Under the pieces are notes generated by a model, which did no database searches, was not told where the DNA came from, and saw only the letters and a program-made list of their open reading frames with translations. A DNA stretch of 62,385 nucleotides from a virus. The position numbers and the translations under genes were made by a program. Position 1 is the stretch's first letter; each line of letters begins with the position of its first letter. The stretch spans positions 1-62,385 of IMG/VR virus record IMGVR_UViG_3300034106_004872; one strand, 5' to 3'. This document shows, piece by piece, positions 32,963 to 44,123 of the stretch.

Positions 32963-33538
32963 ATGACAGAAAGAAATAAAAATATATTTAAAAGACAACT
33001 AATCAGTTTCAACCCTAATTTTAGAATTGATACTGCCAATCCCCAAATGGGGGGATCTGGAACCGATGTTTATAAAATTTATGGAGTAACTGATAGTGGC
33101 GATAATCAGTCTTCGATTAGTTTAAGTAGTAGCGGATTGTTTTCGATTTATAACGACCACACAATTCAAATTTCTGGTGGCACTAAAAATCAGGAAGGAA
33201 GAGAAGATATAGTTATTATTGGAAACAATGGTAATGTTTCTATTTCTGCAAATGGAATGATTCGCTTATATGCAACGAACATTATGATTGAGGCTGAAGA
33301 GGACATTCATTTTAAAGCAGGAAGAAATATTACAATGATGGGTGGTGATGGTCGAGTCATGGTTAAGGGTCAAAGAGTTGATTTAAAAGGAACTAGTGGA
33401 AACATTCCATCCTTATTAAATATAGATTTTACAAGTAGAGTTTTTGAGGGTAGTTTTGTTGGAGTTGATTTTATTAATGGTGCAGTTAGTGGAATTGTTA
33501 GTAAGGTTATAGATACTGTAATTGACTCGGTAATATAG
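32963..33538 (+). CDS. Spike-like beta-helix protein (191 aa)
   Basis: Contains short strand repeats (IQISGGTKNQEGREDIVIIGNNGNVSISANGMIRLYATNIMIEAEEDIHFKAGRNITMMGGDGRVMVKGQRVDLKG), the periodic pattern of the triple-stranded beta-helix in gp5 C-termini and VgrG spikes. It starts 1 base after the gp5-like stop. The simplest reading is that the gp5 spike is encoded as a separate polypeptide here. C-terminal residues are hydrophobic (IVSKVIDTVIDSVI), perhaps for attachment. Metal-binding tip not visible. Confidence 0.68.
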   Translation: MTERNKNIFKRQLISFNPNFRIDTANPQMGGSGTDVYKIYGVTDSGDNQSSISLSSSGLFSIYNDHTIQISGGTKNQEGREDIVIIGNNGNVSISANGMIRLYATNIMIEAEEDIHFKAGRNITMMGGDGRVMVKGQRVDLKGTSGNIPSLLNIDFTSRVFEGSFVGVDFINGAVSGIVSKVIDTVIDSVI

Positions 33539-33539
33539 T

Positions 33540-34220
33540 ATGGCAGATCAAAATAATTGCGAAAAACCAAGAAAGATTATTGAAGAAGAAATTGAAAGTA
33601 GTATAGAAGAACAAAATCAATCTTTTTATGAAGAACCCTCAGAGAATAGTAAGTTTTATGGATTAGAATCACATTTTAATGAAACTGTAGTTTTTTATAA
33701 AAATGTTAGAATTCATGGTGAATTAAAGTTTAATAACGCTAATTTTTTATCGAAAAAAATAACATTTAAAAAAATAAATGTTCTAGAAGATTCTGATTTT
33801 TATGGTGATGTATATATTGATAAAAATTTAAATGCTGGAATTGTTACTGCAAGAAAAAGACTAGATGTTGGTTGTGGTGGAACAACATTAAGAGCTGATG
33901 CATCAACTAGTCGTGTTGGAATTGGAACAACAACTCCTAGAGAAAGACTTGATGTTATTGGAACAACAATTGTTAGTGAAAGAGTTGGAATTGGAAGCAC
34001 TCAACCACAACAGAGATTAGATATTGCGGGAAGCGTAAAAATAGATGAGACAATCTATGATTCTGCGAATGCTCCAGGAAGAAATGGATATTATTTGGTT
34101 AGAGATGATACTGGAGTTAGATGGATACCTCTAATCGCGGAGGCTATTCCTGGAGTTCCTGGAATATCCACAGATGGAATTTTTGTTCTCGATGAAGGAG
34201 TCCCTCTTTACCCATCATAA
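33540..34220 (+). CDS. Hub-adjacent virion protein with GIGTT motifs (226 aa)
   Basis: An acidic N-terminus (EKPRKIIEEEIESSIEEQNQ) precedes beta-strand repeats and two shaft motifs, VGIGTTTPRERLDVIG and VGIGSTQPQQRLDIAG. A short C-terminal region follows (VRDDTGVRWIPLIAEAIPGVPG). The GIGTT-x-P-x-x-x-LD motif is the same as in fibres elsewhere in the window. It starts 1 base after the preceding stop, in the hub operon, and is followed by a late promoter. A short fibre or a connector between hub and fibres is plausible. Confidence 0.58.
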   Translation: MADQNNCEKPRKIIEEEIESSIEEQNQSFYEEPSENSKFYGLESHFNETVVFYKNVRIHGELKFNNANFLSKKITFKKINVLEDSDFYGDVYIDKNLNAGIVTARKRLDVGCGGTTLRADASTSRVGIGTTTPRERLDVIGTTIVSERVGIGSTQPQQRLDIAGSVKIDETIYDSANAPGRNGYYLVRDDTGVRWIPLIAEAIPGVPGISTDGIFVLDEGVPLYPS

Positions 34221-34228
34221 TATAAATA
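34221..34228 (+). promoter_or_regulatory. Late promoter TATAAATA
   Basis: Exact late-promoter core directly after the preceding stop and 20 bases before the next start. Confidence 0.75.
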
Positions 34229-34248
34229 TTTCATTATAAAGAAGTAGA

Positions 34249-36690
34249 ATGACAAGATTTTACGTTCAAGATCAGGGAGTATTTATTCCAACAGATGACT
34301 TAGCACAAGCGTTTGCTGCTTTAAATTTTAAACAAATCAATAGTCTTGGCGTAGGAACGGATACTTTAATTCCTGTCGTTAATCCAAGTAATCCAAACTG
34401 GATTGCAGATATTCAAACACAAGATTTATGGGGATATGTTGGATTTGGATCATCTGCTCCAATTTATAGACTCACTAATGTCGGTATTGGAACTACAAAT
34501 CTATTCAATAGATTTCAAGTAGGTCTTACTGGACAAGATTTAGTTGTTACACCTGTCGGATTGACTGGTCTTGGATTGACAAATCCAGCGTATAAATTAG
34601 ATATTACTGGAGATCTTCATGCTACGCAAAGAGTTGAATTTGATGCAACTTTAGATGTTGATGGTGCTACGACTCTTAATGATACTTTAGATGTTGATGG
34701 TGCTACGACTCTTAATGCTACTCTAGATGTTGATGGCGATACAACTCTTAATGCTACTCTAGATGTTGATGGTGCTACGACTCTTAATGATACTTTAGAT
34801 GTTGATGGCGATACAACTCTTAATGCTACTCTAGATGTTGATGGCGATACAACTCTTAATGCTACTCTAGATGTTGATGGTGCTACGACTCTTAATGATA
34901 CTTTAGATGTTGATGGTGCTACGACTCTTAATGATACCGTAGAACTTAATTCTTCTCTAATTGATATTAATAATAGTACAGCAACTGGAAAATTTGATTA
35001 TCGCTTATCGTCTGTTGGAACAGGAGTTTCTTGGAGACCTCCTGGCGTTCAAACTCAAAACATCATTTATGTTACAAAAGATGGTGATGATACGAACAGC
35101 GGATTGCTTGAAGGTGATGCAAAAGCAACTGTGGGTGCCGCCGCATCAATAGCACAAGATGGGGATACAATTTATGTTCGTCCTGGTGTTTATTATGAAA
35201 ACAATCCAATCGGTCTTCGTACTGATGTAACTGTCTCTGGGCAAGATTTGAGACTTGTTACAATTATACCAAATAATCCAACAAAGGATGTTTTTCATGT
35301 AAGAAGAGGTTGCTTAATTGAAAACTTAAACTTTGCTGGTTCAAGTATTGGAGTTGCTCATACTGGTTGTGGTGCAGTTGCGTTTCCTCCAACAAATCCA
35401 ACAAATTATGCAAATACTGGATATATTTCAGCAGGACCAGCACTAGAGGGTCCATCTGGGAGATGGAGAAGTCCATATGTGAGAAACTGTACCAATTTTA
35501 TGACTAAAAGTATTGGTATGAAAATTGATGGAAATCATGCAAGTGTTTCAGATCCTGAAAATAATATTGGAAATGATCTTAAATGTATGGTTTGTGATTC
35601 ATTTACTCAATATAATGAAAATGGTATAGGAGTTTCAATTACAAATAATGGATATGCACAATTAGTTTCTATTTTTACAATTAACTGCGATATTGGAGTT
35701 TATGCTGCTACTGGTGGTGCTTGTGACCTTACAAACTCAAACTCATCATTTGGTAATTATGGTCTTTATGCAGTTGGATTGGGTGCAACCGAATTTACTG
35801 GATATGTGGATCCTTCTCCACAGAATTTTGGTCCAGTCATTACAAGAGTTGAAAATGGAGTAAATGCTGATAGTGATAAAGTTACTCTTATGGATGTAAG
35901 AGATGTTGCTTATGGTAACGTGAGAAGACCTTATGATGGGCAAGCATTATTTTTTGAAATTAGTAATTTAGATGGAAGATATGCAGATGTTCCAGCATTT
36001 TCAACATTAACTGAACCTATGATTAGAGTTCAAGAAATTAAGATAACAAATGGTGGATCTGGATATAGTGCAGCATCTCCACCAAATGTGTATATTTACG
36101 ATTACAATGATAATACACGCGAACCAAAAGGTCCTCAAGGAATTGTTGCAGAATTAAGTCCAACAGTTGATGATTCTGGAGCAATTATTGGAATTGATGT
36201 TATAAGTAGCGGAAGAAATTATCTTCCATCACAAGATTTGAGAGTTGAAATTGATGGTAGTGGTGGTGCAGCAGCAACTGTAGTTACTCAACCAATTTAT
36301 TATACTGTAGATGTTGCGACAAGTCCAACAACATCTGGATTAACAACCGTAACATTTAATGAGAGAATTCCATATGAACTTTTTGGGAATGAACAAATTT
36401 CATTAAAGAGAATCAGTAGAATTCTTACCAGTTCTCATTCGTTTGAATATATTGGTACGGGAACAAGTATAAATACATCAACACCCTTTCAGGGTGCAGT
36501 TCCGATAAAAGAAAATGAAATTGTTGCATTAGATGGGGCACAAGTTCCGTTCACAAGTACCGATCAAAAAGGTAATTTTGATATTGGAGAGGGTCTTCAA
36601 ATTAATCAACCAACAAGAACGATTAGAGGAAGAGATTTCAGTAGAGCAATTCAGGCAGAAGTTACACCATTAATTTTAGCATTAAGATAA
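34249..36690 (+). CDS. Beta-helix fibre protein with 12-residue repeats (813 aa)
   Basis: N-terminal MTRFYVQDQGVFIPTDDLAQAF may be an attachment segment, followed by a GIGTT motif. Residues 133-228 are eight repeats of 12 aa (T-L-D-V-D-G-[A/D]-T-T-L-N-[D/A]). From about 270 a pectate-lyase-like right-handed beta-helix begins (IYVTKDGDDTNSG...DGDTIYVRPGVYYE...). Part of it (ITNNGYAQLVSIFTINC...LTNSNSSFGNYGL) is shared with the large protein at 48019. The C-terminus adds a GGSGYSAASPPNVYI motif and a basic tail. No pectate-lyase catalytic residues could be assigned. Late-expressed virion fibre or baseplate appendage. Confidence 0.7.
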   Translation: MTRFYVQDQGVFIPTDDLAQAFAALNFKQINSLGVGTDTLIPVVNPSNPNWIADIQTQDLWGYVGFGSSAPIYRLTNVGIGTTNLFNRFQVGLTGQDLVVTPVGLTGLGLTNPAYKLDITGDLHATQRVEFDATLDVDGATTLNDTLDVDGATTLNATLDVDGDTTLNATLDVDGATTLNDTLDVDGDTTLNATLDVDGDTTLNATLDVDGATTLNDTLDVDGATTLNDTVELNSSLIDINNSTATGKFDYRLSSVGTGVSWRPPGVQTQNIIYVTKDGDDTNSGLLEGDAKATVGAAASIAQDGDTIYVRPGVYYENNPIGLRTDVTVSGQDLRLVTIIPNNPTKDVFHVRRGCLIENLNFAGSSIGVAHTGCGAVAFPPTNPTNYANTGYISAGPALEGPSGRWRSPYVRNCTNFMTKSIGMKIDGNHASVSDPENNIGNDLKCMVCDSFTQYNENGIGVSITNNGYAQLVSIFTINCDIGVYAATGGACDLTNSNSSFGNYGLYAVGLGATEFTGYVDPSPQNFGPVITRVENGVNADSDKVTLMDVRDVAYGNVRRPYDGQALFFEISNLDGRYADVPAFSTLTEPMIRVQEIKITNGGSGYSAASPPNVYIYDYNDNTREPKGPQGIVAELSPTVDDSGAIIGIDVISSGRNYLPSQDLRVEIDGSGGAAATVVTQPIYYTVDVATSPTTSGLTTVTFNERIPYELFGNEQISLKRISRILTSSHSFEYIGTGTSINTSTPFQGAVPIKENEIVALDGAQVPFTSTDQKGNFDIGEGLQINQPTRTIRGRDFSRAIQAEVTPLILALR
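34645..34932 (+). repeat. Eight 36-bp tandem repeats
   Basis: Eight consecutive 36-bp units in frame (12 aa each), two main variants (GGTGCTACG and GGCGATACA) alternating. The high DNA identity points to recent expansion. Confidence 0.95.
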
Positions 36691-36694
36691 GAAT

Positions 36695-37372
36695 ATGGCA
36701 GTCGCACCACTTAATAAATATTTGACAATTGCAGTTCCTGTTGCTCCCGGAGAACAGACAGTTTATACTGTTCCGACAGGGCAATCTGCCATTTTACTAT
36801 ATGCTCAAGTTGCGAATGTTGGAGTTAATACATATCCAACTGTTACTTTAACTCATAGAAGAAGAAGTAGTTCTCAAAGAACTGCTGGAAATGTAAGAAA
36901 TATAAGAATTGCTAAGAATGTAGAAATTCCTCCGAATGATGCAGTTATTTTAATTGATGGTCGTTTGGTATTGGAAAAAAGTGCAATTATTACCGATTCA
37001 GTTGTTCTCACCGGAACACAATCTGGTATTATTTCTGTAACTGATTGTCAGTATGACAATAATACTGGAATTACCACAGTTACAACTTTTAGTGCTCATA
37101 ATTTTGTTGCTGGTGATGAAGTTACAATGAGTGGACTTGCCTTCACTTGCCCAAGTAATATTGCAATCACCACTTCAATTTTTCCATCACCTCAACAGTC
37201 TTTTGTAGTTGATTCTATTATTGGTAGTGTTGGAACTTCAAAAACTTTTATAACTAATTCTGGTAGAGTTACTGGTATTGCTCATACTTATATGAGTGGA
37301 GGTCTTGTTGGACCACTTCATATGGAATTTATTTGTAGCATTCTTGAAACTAATGTATCTGGTATTGCGTAA
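36695..37372 (+). CDS. Virion protein (225 aa)
   Basis: Begins MAVAPLNKYLTIAVPVAPGEQTVYTVPTGQSAILLYAQVANVGVNTYPTVTLTHRRRS, a beta-sandwich-like segment typical of small phage structural proteins. The middle reads ITDSVVLTGTQSGIISVTDCQYDNNTGITTVTT and the C-terminus is hydrophobic. No motif suggests an enzyme. It lies between two large fibre genes with only a 2-base gap to the next, so probably a fibre partner or joint. An AATAAATA at about 36712 lies inside the coding region and is ignored. Confidence 0.55.
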   Translation: MAVAPLNKYLTIAVPVAPGEQTVYTVPTGQSAILLYAQVANVGVNTYPTVTLTHRRRSSSQRTAGNVRNIRIAKNVEIPPNDAVILIDGRLVLEKSAIITDSVVLTGTQSGIISVTDCQYDNNTGITTVTTFSAHNFVAGDEVTMSGLAFTCPSNIAITTSIFPSPQQSFVVDSIIGSVGTSKTFITNSGRVTGIAHTYMSGGLVGPLHMEFICSILETNVSGIA

Positions 37373-37374
37373 TT

Positions 37375-40300
37375 ATGCCTAAGTATTTAAGCGGAAGATC
37401 TAAAAGAACACCACAATCTGCATTAAAAACTGATATAGACAGATATTTGTCAGTTGGTGATGCAGAACCAAACTTAAGAGATCCCATTGCACCTGGAGAT
37501 ACTCCACCTTTTGGGCAACAATATCAGATTGTTTCTGTAGAAGGATTTCCTGGGCAAAGATTTTGGAGACCTGTTGGTGGAGGAGTAATTCCTGGTTCTA
37601 TTAGTGTTTATGATGAAAATTTTACTAATCTTGTTGGAGGACCCAGTAGTACAACTCAATTAATATTTAAAGGTGCTGCAATAACCGCAACGGGATCTGG
37701 AAATGGAAGTCCATCAAATCCTTATGGCGTTGGAGTTACTATTACTGTATTTTCTCCAGGAAATGACCAAGAAATTTTATTCAACACCGCGAATGAATTT
37801 TCAACATCTTCAAAGTTAAAATTTGATACATCTAATGGATTATTAACTGCAGGAGATAGAATTAATGTTGGTTTTGGTGGCACTGTAATTGCTACGACAG
37901 GAATTGGATCTGTAGGAATTGGAACTTCAAATCCAACACAAAAGTTAGATTTGAACGGAGATTTGAGATTAAGAGGAACCATTTACGATTATACGAATAG
38001 TCCTGGAACAAACACACAAGTTTTAATCAAAAATAATTTAGGTGGTGTTCTTTGGGTTAATCAAAGTACAATAAGAGCGGGTGCGGGCGGAACCTATCAG
38101 AATGTTCAGTTTCACAATAGTTCTGGATTAGTTGATGGATCTCCAAATTTTGTGTATGATGAAGTTAATGGTAGAATTGGTATTGGAAGTACAGCACCAA
38201 AAACAACATTAGATGTTTTGGGAATATCTAGTTTTAGGGGCGGATCTTTTGTTGATAATCTTACAGTAACTGGTATTACAACAACCTCAACTCTTGCAGT
38301 TTCTGGAACTTCCACTACGCGCAATCTTGTAGTTACTGGAGTTACTACACTTGGATTTTTAACAGGAACTAGTGCATTTTTTACGGGAATTGTAACAGCA
38401 ACAAAATTTATTGGATCAATTGATGTTACTAATTTATTTGTAAGTGGAATATCAACCTTTAAACAGAAAGTTAATATTGATAGTGATCTTGGAGTTACTG
38501 GTTTTACAACAACAAGAGATCTTCAGGTCTATCAATCTACGACATTAAATCGTTTAAATGTTTCTGGAGTTTCAACATATACTTCTCAAGTTAATATCAA
38601 TAATTTGAATGTTACTGGTGTAGGAACTTTTGATAATATTAAATTAGATTCAAATACAATAAGTGCTATCAGTGGGAATTTAATTATTCAATCATTGGGT
38701 GGAACAACTCAAATCAATGACACAATTTATTTAAATAATACTACAAATTCTACTAGTAAAGATACCGGAGCCCTTATAGTAGAAGGTGGTGTCGGTATTG
38801 AGAAAAATCTATACGTTGGTGGCGACATATATGGTAATGGAATTATTGTTGGAACTGCTACAAGTTCAAACACCATCAGAACCTTAGGGATTTCAAATAA
38901 TGCTTTATATTATCCAACATTCGTTGACAGTAATAATTCCCCTGCCGCTTATGAGTCAGTTTATACTAGTGGTGGTCTAGTTTATAATCCTTCTACTGGT
39001 AATCTTGGTATTGGAACCACAAATCCAACACAAAAATTATCCGTATATGGTGTGATAGAATCACTTAATGATGGTGCCAATGAAGGTGGTAACTTAGTAT
39101 TGAGAGGGCAACCTGGAACTAGTAGTCGTTGGAATATTGATAATCATACAAGTATTTCGGGTAGTATTAAAAATCAGTTTAGAATTTTTAGAGAAGATGA
39201 GCAGACTGGTCTTAATGGATCAACATATCTTGGAATTACTACTGTTGGTGAAGTTATAATTGGAAATGCACCTATTAATGTTTATCTAACATCAACAGGA
39301 ACTTCAAATCAGCAACTTCAAGTTCAAAGTGGTGCTTATGTTTCTGGTAATCTTGGTATTGGAACCACAAATCCAGTTGCAAATTTGGAGGTTTCTGGAA
39401 ATTCCCCAACATTAAGAATTTCTGGATTTTCTAGCAGTACAACTAGATTAGATTTATCTTCTAGTACTGGAATAAAGTGGAGCTTAGTAGGAAATCCTAC
39501 AGGAAGTAATGGTGCTCTTACTATTCAATCTAATGATGTTGAATTCATACGAGTATCTAATAACACTGGAAATCTGGGTATTGGAACCACAAATCCAACT
39601 TCTAAATTACAAGTTGCAGGAAATGTAACACCTTCTGTTAATAATGCATATGATTTAGGTAGTCCTTCATTAAGGTGGAAAGATGTATATTCCAATACTT
39701 TTAATGGATCTTTTGTTGGAACCGCTTCAAGTTCAGATACTGTCAGAACAGTAACGAATTCAACTAATGCAACATTCTATCCAACATTCGTTGATAGTGA
39801 TAATGGATCTGCAGCATATGAATCAGTTTATACTGATGCTGGAATTTCTTATAATCCATCAGCGAATTTATTATCATTAGGAAATCTTCTAGTAACTGGT
39901 ATTAGTACATTCACTAACTATATTGATGCTAATGGTGGTGCTTATATTGATAATATTCAAATAGGAATTACTGGTGATAATGAAATTGATACTACAACGG
40001 GCAATTTAACAATTGATTCTGCTGGAGGAACCACTACTATTGATGATAGGTTAGTAGTAACAGATATTGCTACTTTTAATAGTAATGTAATTTTAGGTGA
40101 TGCTTCAGCAGATACTATAACATTTAATGGTAGAGTTGGTAGTGGAATCACTCCAGCAACTAATGGCGTTACTGATTTAGGTAGTCCTTCATTAAGGTGG
40201 AAAGATGTATATTCCAATACTTTTAATGGACAATTTATAGGAAATGCTGATACGGCAACCAAATTAGCAAATGCTAGAAACATAGCAATTACTGGAGACT

Positions 40301-42726
40301 TATCTTGGAATGTTAACTTTGATGGAAGTACAAATGTAACTGCAGCAGGAATTTTAACAACCACTGGTGTGACAGCAGGAACTTATGGATCTTCTACTCA
40401 AGTCGGTATTGTAACTGTAGATTCTAAAGGTAGAATTACTGCTGCTTCTAATATTGATATTAATTTTGGTGCTGCCACAGTTGCTCAGTCTGATAAGGCA
40501 ACTATATTGAGTCCAAGAACTACTTCACCATATACCACTATTGATACACAAGGTTCTTATATTCATTGGAATAGGGCTAATGGTGATGGAGCAACTTGGT
40601 TAATAAATCAAAGAGGTGCTGGTGCTGGTGGATTTTACTTTGCAGATTCTACATTAAGTGCATCTAACGTTAATGGAGGAACTGTTGGTCTTACTACAAC
40701 ACTTAGAGTAGATGCTATTGGGAATGTAACTCCTACTGGTGATTTTATTGGTCGTTTAACCAATACAATGCTGACTGGAACAAATACCACTGAATTGATT
40801 CGTGGTCAGATGGCAAATAATGATTACTTTAGAATTCTTGTTGGAGGAACTGCAGATGATGTTGGTTATGTTGAACTTGCCACTTCTGATAATGGAAATG
40901 AACCAATTTATGTAAGACAATATACCGGTGTTTTCTCAACTCTACAAAGAACAGCATCTCTTCTTGATGGTTCTGGTGATACAAGATTTCCAGGAACTGT
41001 TTATGCAGCAGCATTTAATGGACCTTTTACTTCAAATTTAAATGTTACTGGAATAGCAACATTTGAAAATACCGTTAGATTCAAAGCAGACATAGAACTT
41101 GATGCGACCAAAATTATGTATTTTGGTCGTGAAGAATCTTTTGGTGGTACAGATACTGGTGGGGGAGATTATGGATATATTACTTGGGATAATGATAATA
41201 ATACTTATGCAATAACACCCAGCAGTACTGAAAATGGATGTCTCCGAATAGGAACTCAAAATGATGGTGAAGGTTTAAATAGTGATAATATGGCACTGGA
41301 ACCAGCATCATCTTTATACTTAAATCCCGGAGGAGATCTCTACAAAGGTAATGCTTCAAATAGATTGAGTATTTGGTATGGTTCCGGAACCAGTGGAAAT
41401 ATTTCTGATAATTCTGTTACTTTATCAGAATCACTGCGATCAAATGTAAACATTAATGGTGGTGGAAATATTACTGTAAACGCATCTGGATTTGTTAAAT
41501 GGGATACTAGATTTATTGTTATTTCAAATGGTAGAGGAAATAATTTTTCAACTGAAGGACATTTTAATATTTCCTGCCCATTGTCTGGAACCATCACTGG
41601 AGTTGGTGGTGCTGCAAATGCAACTGCAACAACTGATGGAATTCCATTATCAAACTGGCAGGCACTTTATTACATTCTTCCACTTGGATCTGGAAATGTT
41701 TCATTAGCAGATAATTTTAGAATTTCTGATTTTACATCTAATGTAGATATTCCTTACAATTGGGTATTAATTTGCGTTCGTAATGGTGACGATGGAAAGT
41801 ATTATTTCCCAAATCGTGGAACACTGTCAGCAGGAACATCTGCTGTTCCAGGAACTATTGGTGGTATTACTATTAGAGATGAGGGAAATCTTCAAGGAAC
41901 CGCAGGGGCAATCAATACGATTAATTTTATTGGCGATGGTGTTACTGCCACAGCTTCTGGTAATGAAGCAACACTAACTTTTGTCCAACAAACAGGTCCT
42001 CCTGGTCCTCCTGGTCCTAGTGTTACTGGTCCTCCTGGTCCTCCTGGTGATCCTTCAAGTGTTGCTGGTCCTCCTGGTCCTCCTGGTGATCCTTCAAGTG
42101 TTGCTGGTCCTCCTGGTCCTCCTGGTGATCCTTCAAGTGTTCCTGGTCCTCCTGGTCCTCCTGGTGTTACCAATATAACTGTAACACAAACTGGATATTC
42201 TTGCCCACCACCAATATCTGCAAGTGGATCAACCATTACGGTTGCTTCAAATAGCAATGCTTATGGCGCAAGATATATACAATCAACTGCACCATTAAGT
42301 GCTTGCGAAGGTGATATTTGGTATGATACTCAGATTACTACTAAACTAGTACAAGTTGTTCAATCACAGACGCAGACACTAGTAGGAACTACTTCGGTTA
42401 ATTTTGTTTCTAGTGGATTTAGTGCCACGATTACTCCCACTAATGCTAATAGTAAAATATTAATTCTATTAAGTGGAGGGATTCAAAATGACGCCGTTAA
42501 TGGTGGTGTCGTTACTAGTATTTTTAGAGGTGGTGTTTCAATCTGGCCTGGTTCAACATTACACCAATTTAGTGCGGGGGGAAATAATATATGTGGTTTA
42601 TCTATTAATTATATGGATTCACCTGGAACAACTTCTCCAATAACTTATACATATTATCATGCTACCTACAATACTGGTACTGCATATCTTAGATGGGGAG
42701 CTTTTCAATTAATAGAGATTCTATAA
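37375..42726 (+). CDS. Giant tail fibre with collagen-like segment (1783 aa)
   Basis: The N-terminus [33 protein letters not shown] is followed by many [18 protein letters not shown] shaft motifs and internal duplications. The block [12 protein letters not shown] occurs twice (about 770 and 940), and YPTFVDS...YESVYT...NPS occurs twice. A segment at 1541-1597 is collagen-like, with five GPPGPPG runs separated by short DPSSV linkers. This is followed by NAYGARYI...CEGDIWYD (also in the fibre at 368) and a C-terminal tip. The size matches the long distal fibres of T4-like cyanophages. It is followed by a probable chaperone and a Gly-rich adhesin, as in T-even fibre operons. The stop shares bases with the next start (TAATG). 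Confidence 0.8.
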   Translation: MPKYLSGRSKRTPQSALKTDIDRYLSVGDAEPNLRDPIAPGDTPPFGQQYQIVSVEGFPGQRFWRPVGGGVIPGSISVYDENFTNLVGGPSSTTQLIFKGAAITATGSGNGSPSNPYGVGVTITVFSPGNDQEILFNTANEFSTSSKLKFDTSNGLLTAGDRINVGFGGTVIATTGIGSVGIGTSNPTQKLDLNGDLRLRGTIYDYTNSPGTNTQVLIKNNLGGVLWVNQSTIRAGAGGTYQNVQFHNSSGLVDGSPNFVYDEVNGRIGIGSTAPKTTLDVLGISSFRGGSFVDNLTVTGITTTSTLAVSGTSTTRNLVVTGVTTLGFLTGTSAFFTGIVTATKFIGSIDVTNLFVSGISTFKQKVNIDSDLGVTGFTTTRDLQVYQSTTLNRLNVSGVSTYTSQVNINNLNVTGVGTFDNIKLDSNTISAISGNLIIQSLGGTTQINDTIYLNNTTNSTSKDTGALIVEGGVGIEKNLYVGGDIYGNGIIVGTATSSNTIRTLGISNNALYYPTFVDSNNSPAAYESVYTSGGLVYNPSTGNLGIGTTNPTQKLSVYGVIESLNDGANEGGNLVLRGQPGTSSRWNIDNHTSISGSIKNQFRIFREDEQTGLNGSTYLGITTVGEVIIGNAPINVYLTSTGTSNQQLQVQSGAYVSGNLGIGTTNPVANLEVSGNSPTLRISGFSSSTTRLDLSSSTGIKWSLVGNPTGSNGALTIQSNDVEFIRVSNNTGNLGIGTTNPTSKLQVAGNVTPSVNNAYDLGSPSLRWKDVYSNTFNGSFVGTASSSDTVRTVTNSTNATFYPTFVDSDNGSAAYESVYTDAGISYNPSANLLSLGNLLVTGISTFTNYIDANGGAYIDNIQIGITGDNEIDTTTGNLTIDSAGGTTTIDDRLVVTDIATFNSNVILGDASADTITFNGRVGSGITPATNGVTDLGSPSLRWKDVYSNTFNGQFIGNADTATKLANARNIAITGDLSWNVNFDGSTNVTAAGILTTTGVTAGTYGSSTQVGIVTVDSKGRITAASNIDINFGAATVAQSDKATILSPRTTSPYTTIDTQGSYIHWNRANGDGATWLINQRGAGAGGFYFADSTLSASNVNGGTVGLTTTLRVDAIGNVTPTGDFIGRLTNTMLTGTNTTELIRGQMANNDYFRILVGGTADDVGYVELATSDNGNEPIYVRQYTGVFSTLQRTASLLDGSGDTRFPGTVYAAAFNGPFTSNLNVTGIATFENTVRFKADIELDATKIMYFGREESFGGTDTGGGDYGYITWDNDNNTYAITPSSTENGCLRIGTQNDGEGLNSDNMALEPASSLYLNPGGDLYKGNASNRLSIWYGSGTSGNISDNSVTLSESLRSNVNINGGGNITVNASGFVKWDTRFIVISNGRGNNFSTEGHFNISCPLSGTITGVGGAANATATTDGIPLSNWQALYYILPLGSGNVSLADNFRISDFTSNVDIPYNWVLICVRNGDDGKYYFPNRGTLSAGTSAVPGTIGGITIRDEGNLQGTAGAINTINFIGDGVTATASGNEATLTFVQQTGPPGPPGPSVTGPPGPPGDPSSVAGPPGPPGDPSSVAGPPGPPGDPSSVPGPPGPPGVTNITVTQTGYSCPPPISASGSTITVASNSNAYGARYIQSTAPLSACEGDIWYDTQITTKLVQVVQSQTQTLVGTTSVNFVSSGFSATITPTNANSKILILLSGGIQNDAVNGGVVTSIFRGGVSIWPGSTLHQFSAGGNNICGLSINYMDSPGTTSPITYTYYHATYNTGTAYLRWGAFQLIEIL
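41995..42165 (+). repeat. Collagen-like GPPGPPG-coding repeat
   Basis: GGTCCTCCTGGTCCTCCTGGT recurs with linkers coding DPSSVA. Encodes 57 residues with five GPPGPPG runs, residues 1541-1597 of the giant fibre. Confidence 0.95.
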
Positions 42727-43040
42727 TGATTACTATAATTTCTGCATTAAATTCACTAAGACCGGGTGCAATCTGGAGTGTACTTGGAGATACATATGAG
42801 GATATACAATGGTTAGATGAAAATCAAACTAAACCGACCAAAAAAGAGATTTCTACTGAACTAGAAAGATTAAAGGTGGATTATGATTTAAAAGAATATC
42901 AAAGATTAAGGGCTCCAGAATATCCACCAAAAGAAGATTTTATTGATGCTTATTATTGGTCACAGAGAGGTGATAATACTAAAATGAATGAATATCTTGA
43001 AAAATGTGATGATGTAAAAATAAAATATCCAAAACCTTAG
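42726..43040 (+). CDS. Possible fibre assembly chaperone (104 aa)
   Basis: Starts with the ATG shared with the giant-fibre stop ([21 protein letters not shown]). The latter half (PTKKEISTELERLKVDYDLKEYQRLRAPEYPPKEDFIDAYYWSQRGD) has the Y-x2-x-R-x-x-E-Y-P-x-x-E-x-x-D-A pattern of small phage tail-fibre assembly and XkdW-like proteins. In T-even phages a chaperone (gp57A/gp38) helps fibre folding. Coupling to the giant fibre fits such a role. Not proven. Confidence 0.6.
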   Translation: MITIISALNSLRPGAIWSVLGDTYEDIQWLDENQTKPTKKEISTELERLKVDYDLKEYQRLRAPEYPPKEDFIDAYYWSQRGDNTKMNEYLEKCDDVKIKYPKP

Positions 43041-43060
43041 TAGGAAAAATGGTGTAAATT

Positions 43061-44050
43061 ATGAAACTAAGGCAAGGTGGTGTTTGGGCTAATGTAGATA
43101 CTTATATTCGTGAAGGTGGACAATGGAAATATGTTAATTTTATAAGAGATGCAAGTGAACTTTTATTAATTATCTCCATCACAACTGTTGATCTAAATCT
43201 ACAAACTGCCTTCAATAATGCCTTTGGTATAACTGCATGGACTTCATCAATAAAAAAAAGAGTTATCATTAATCCTGGAGTTATTGTCGGATCATCAAGT
43301 GCTTCTCCTTTTAATTATGCATTAACTATACCAACTGGATTAGGTGGGACTTTAAGAGTTGAGAATTATGGTTCCATTCAAGGTGCTGGAGGTCTTCCAA
43401 ATGGTGGAAATGGTGGAAATGCTATATTTGCCGGTTCTCCAGTCACTTTCGATAATCAAGGAACCATTTATGCTGGTGGTGGTGCCGGTGGGCTTGGTGG
43501 AACTGGAGGACTGGGAGTTTATGATTGCTCCTATACAGCATATTTAGGTGCATCTAATGTTTGTGTTAATATTTTGTTTGACGAAAATGGAAACGTCTGG
43601 CCTGGCGCACAAGGAAGTGCAGATTTATCCTGTAGTAGACAATTTGGTTCTGGAAGTTATTGTACAATTGGGTTTCCAAATGCTACTACTTTGTGCATTA
43701 TCCAGCCCATCTTTCTGTATTATAAATGTAATAATTGTTATAGGTTTATTTCCCAATTATGTTACACTGGTGGAGGTGCTGGTGGTGCTGGTGGTCTAGG
43801 ACAAGGATTTAATCAAAATTTAACAGGTGGTTCTGGTGGAGGTGGTGGTGGTATTAATGCTGGTACTGGAGGAACTGGTGGAACAGGTGGTAATTGGGGA
43901 GAAGTTGGTGGTAATGGATTTCCCGGATCTAATGGAAACTATACTGTAGGTAGTGGTGGTGGTTCTGGTGGTCTTCCTGGTTATTATATTGTAAATAGTG
44001 GACTTGTAACTTGGACTAATCTAGGAGCAGTAGCAGGATTTGCAATTTAG
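43061..44050 (+). CDS. Gly-rich receptor-binding protein (gp38-like adhesin)
   Basis: A 329-aa protein. The N-terminal MKLRQGGVWANVDTYIREGGQWKYVNFIRDA resembles fibre-attachment segments, and a beta-rich part with a second attachment-like TIPTGLGGTLRVENYGSIQGAGG follows. Several glycine-rich tracts (GGLPNGGNGGNA, AGGGAGGLGGTGG, GGGAGGAGGLG, GGSGGGGGG, GTGGTGGTGG, GSGGGSGG) resemble the polyglycine helices of T-even gp38 adhesins, which cap the long fibre and touch the receptor. Between them lies a Cys-rich variable loop (CSYTAYLGASNVCVN ... CSRQFGSGSYC). It follows the giant fibre and chaperone, as gp38 follows gp37. Confidence 0.72.
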   Translation: MKLRQGGVWANVDTYIREGGQWKYVNFIRDASELLLIISITTVDLNLQTAFNNAFGITAWTSSIKKRVIINPGVIVGSSSASPFNYALTIPTGLGGTLRVENYGSIQGAGGLPNGGNGGNAIFAGSPVTFDNQGTIYAGGGAGGLGGTGGLGVYDCSYTAYLGASNVCVNILFDENGNVWPGAQGSADLSCSRQFGSGSYCTIGFPNATTLCIIQPIFLYYKCNNCYRFISQLCYTGGGAGGAGGLGQGFNQNLTGGSGGGGGGINAGTGGTGGTGGNWGEVGGNGFPGSNGNYTVGSGGGSGGLPGYYIVNSGLVTWTNLGAVAGFAI

Positions 44051-44081
44051 AACAAATAATATAATGAAAATGCTGTTAGGG

Positions 44082-44090
44082 TGATATAAT
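44082..44090 (+). promoter_or_regulatory. Extended -10 promoter
   Basis: TGATATAAT: TATAAT (44085-44090) with the TG extension one base upstream, 33 bases before the next gene. No good -35. Confidence 0.45.
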
Positions 44091-44123
44091 ATATACTATA
44101 CAATTTAAGTTTTATAAAATTTT

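Noticed and set aside
36712-36719. AATAAATA inside the gene at 36695
   Set aside because: Located 18 bases into the coding region and far from the next start. Not counted as a promoter.
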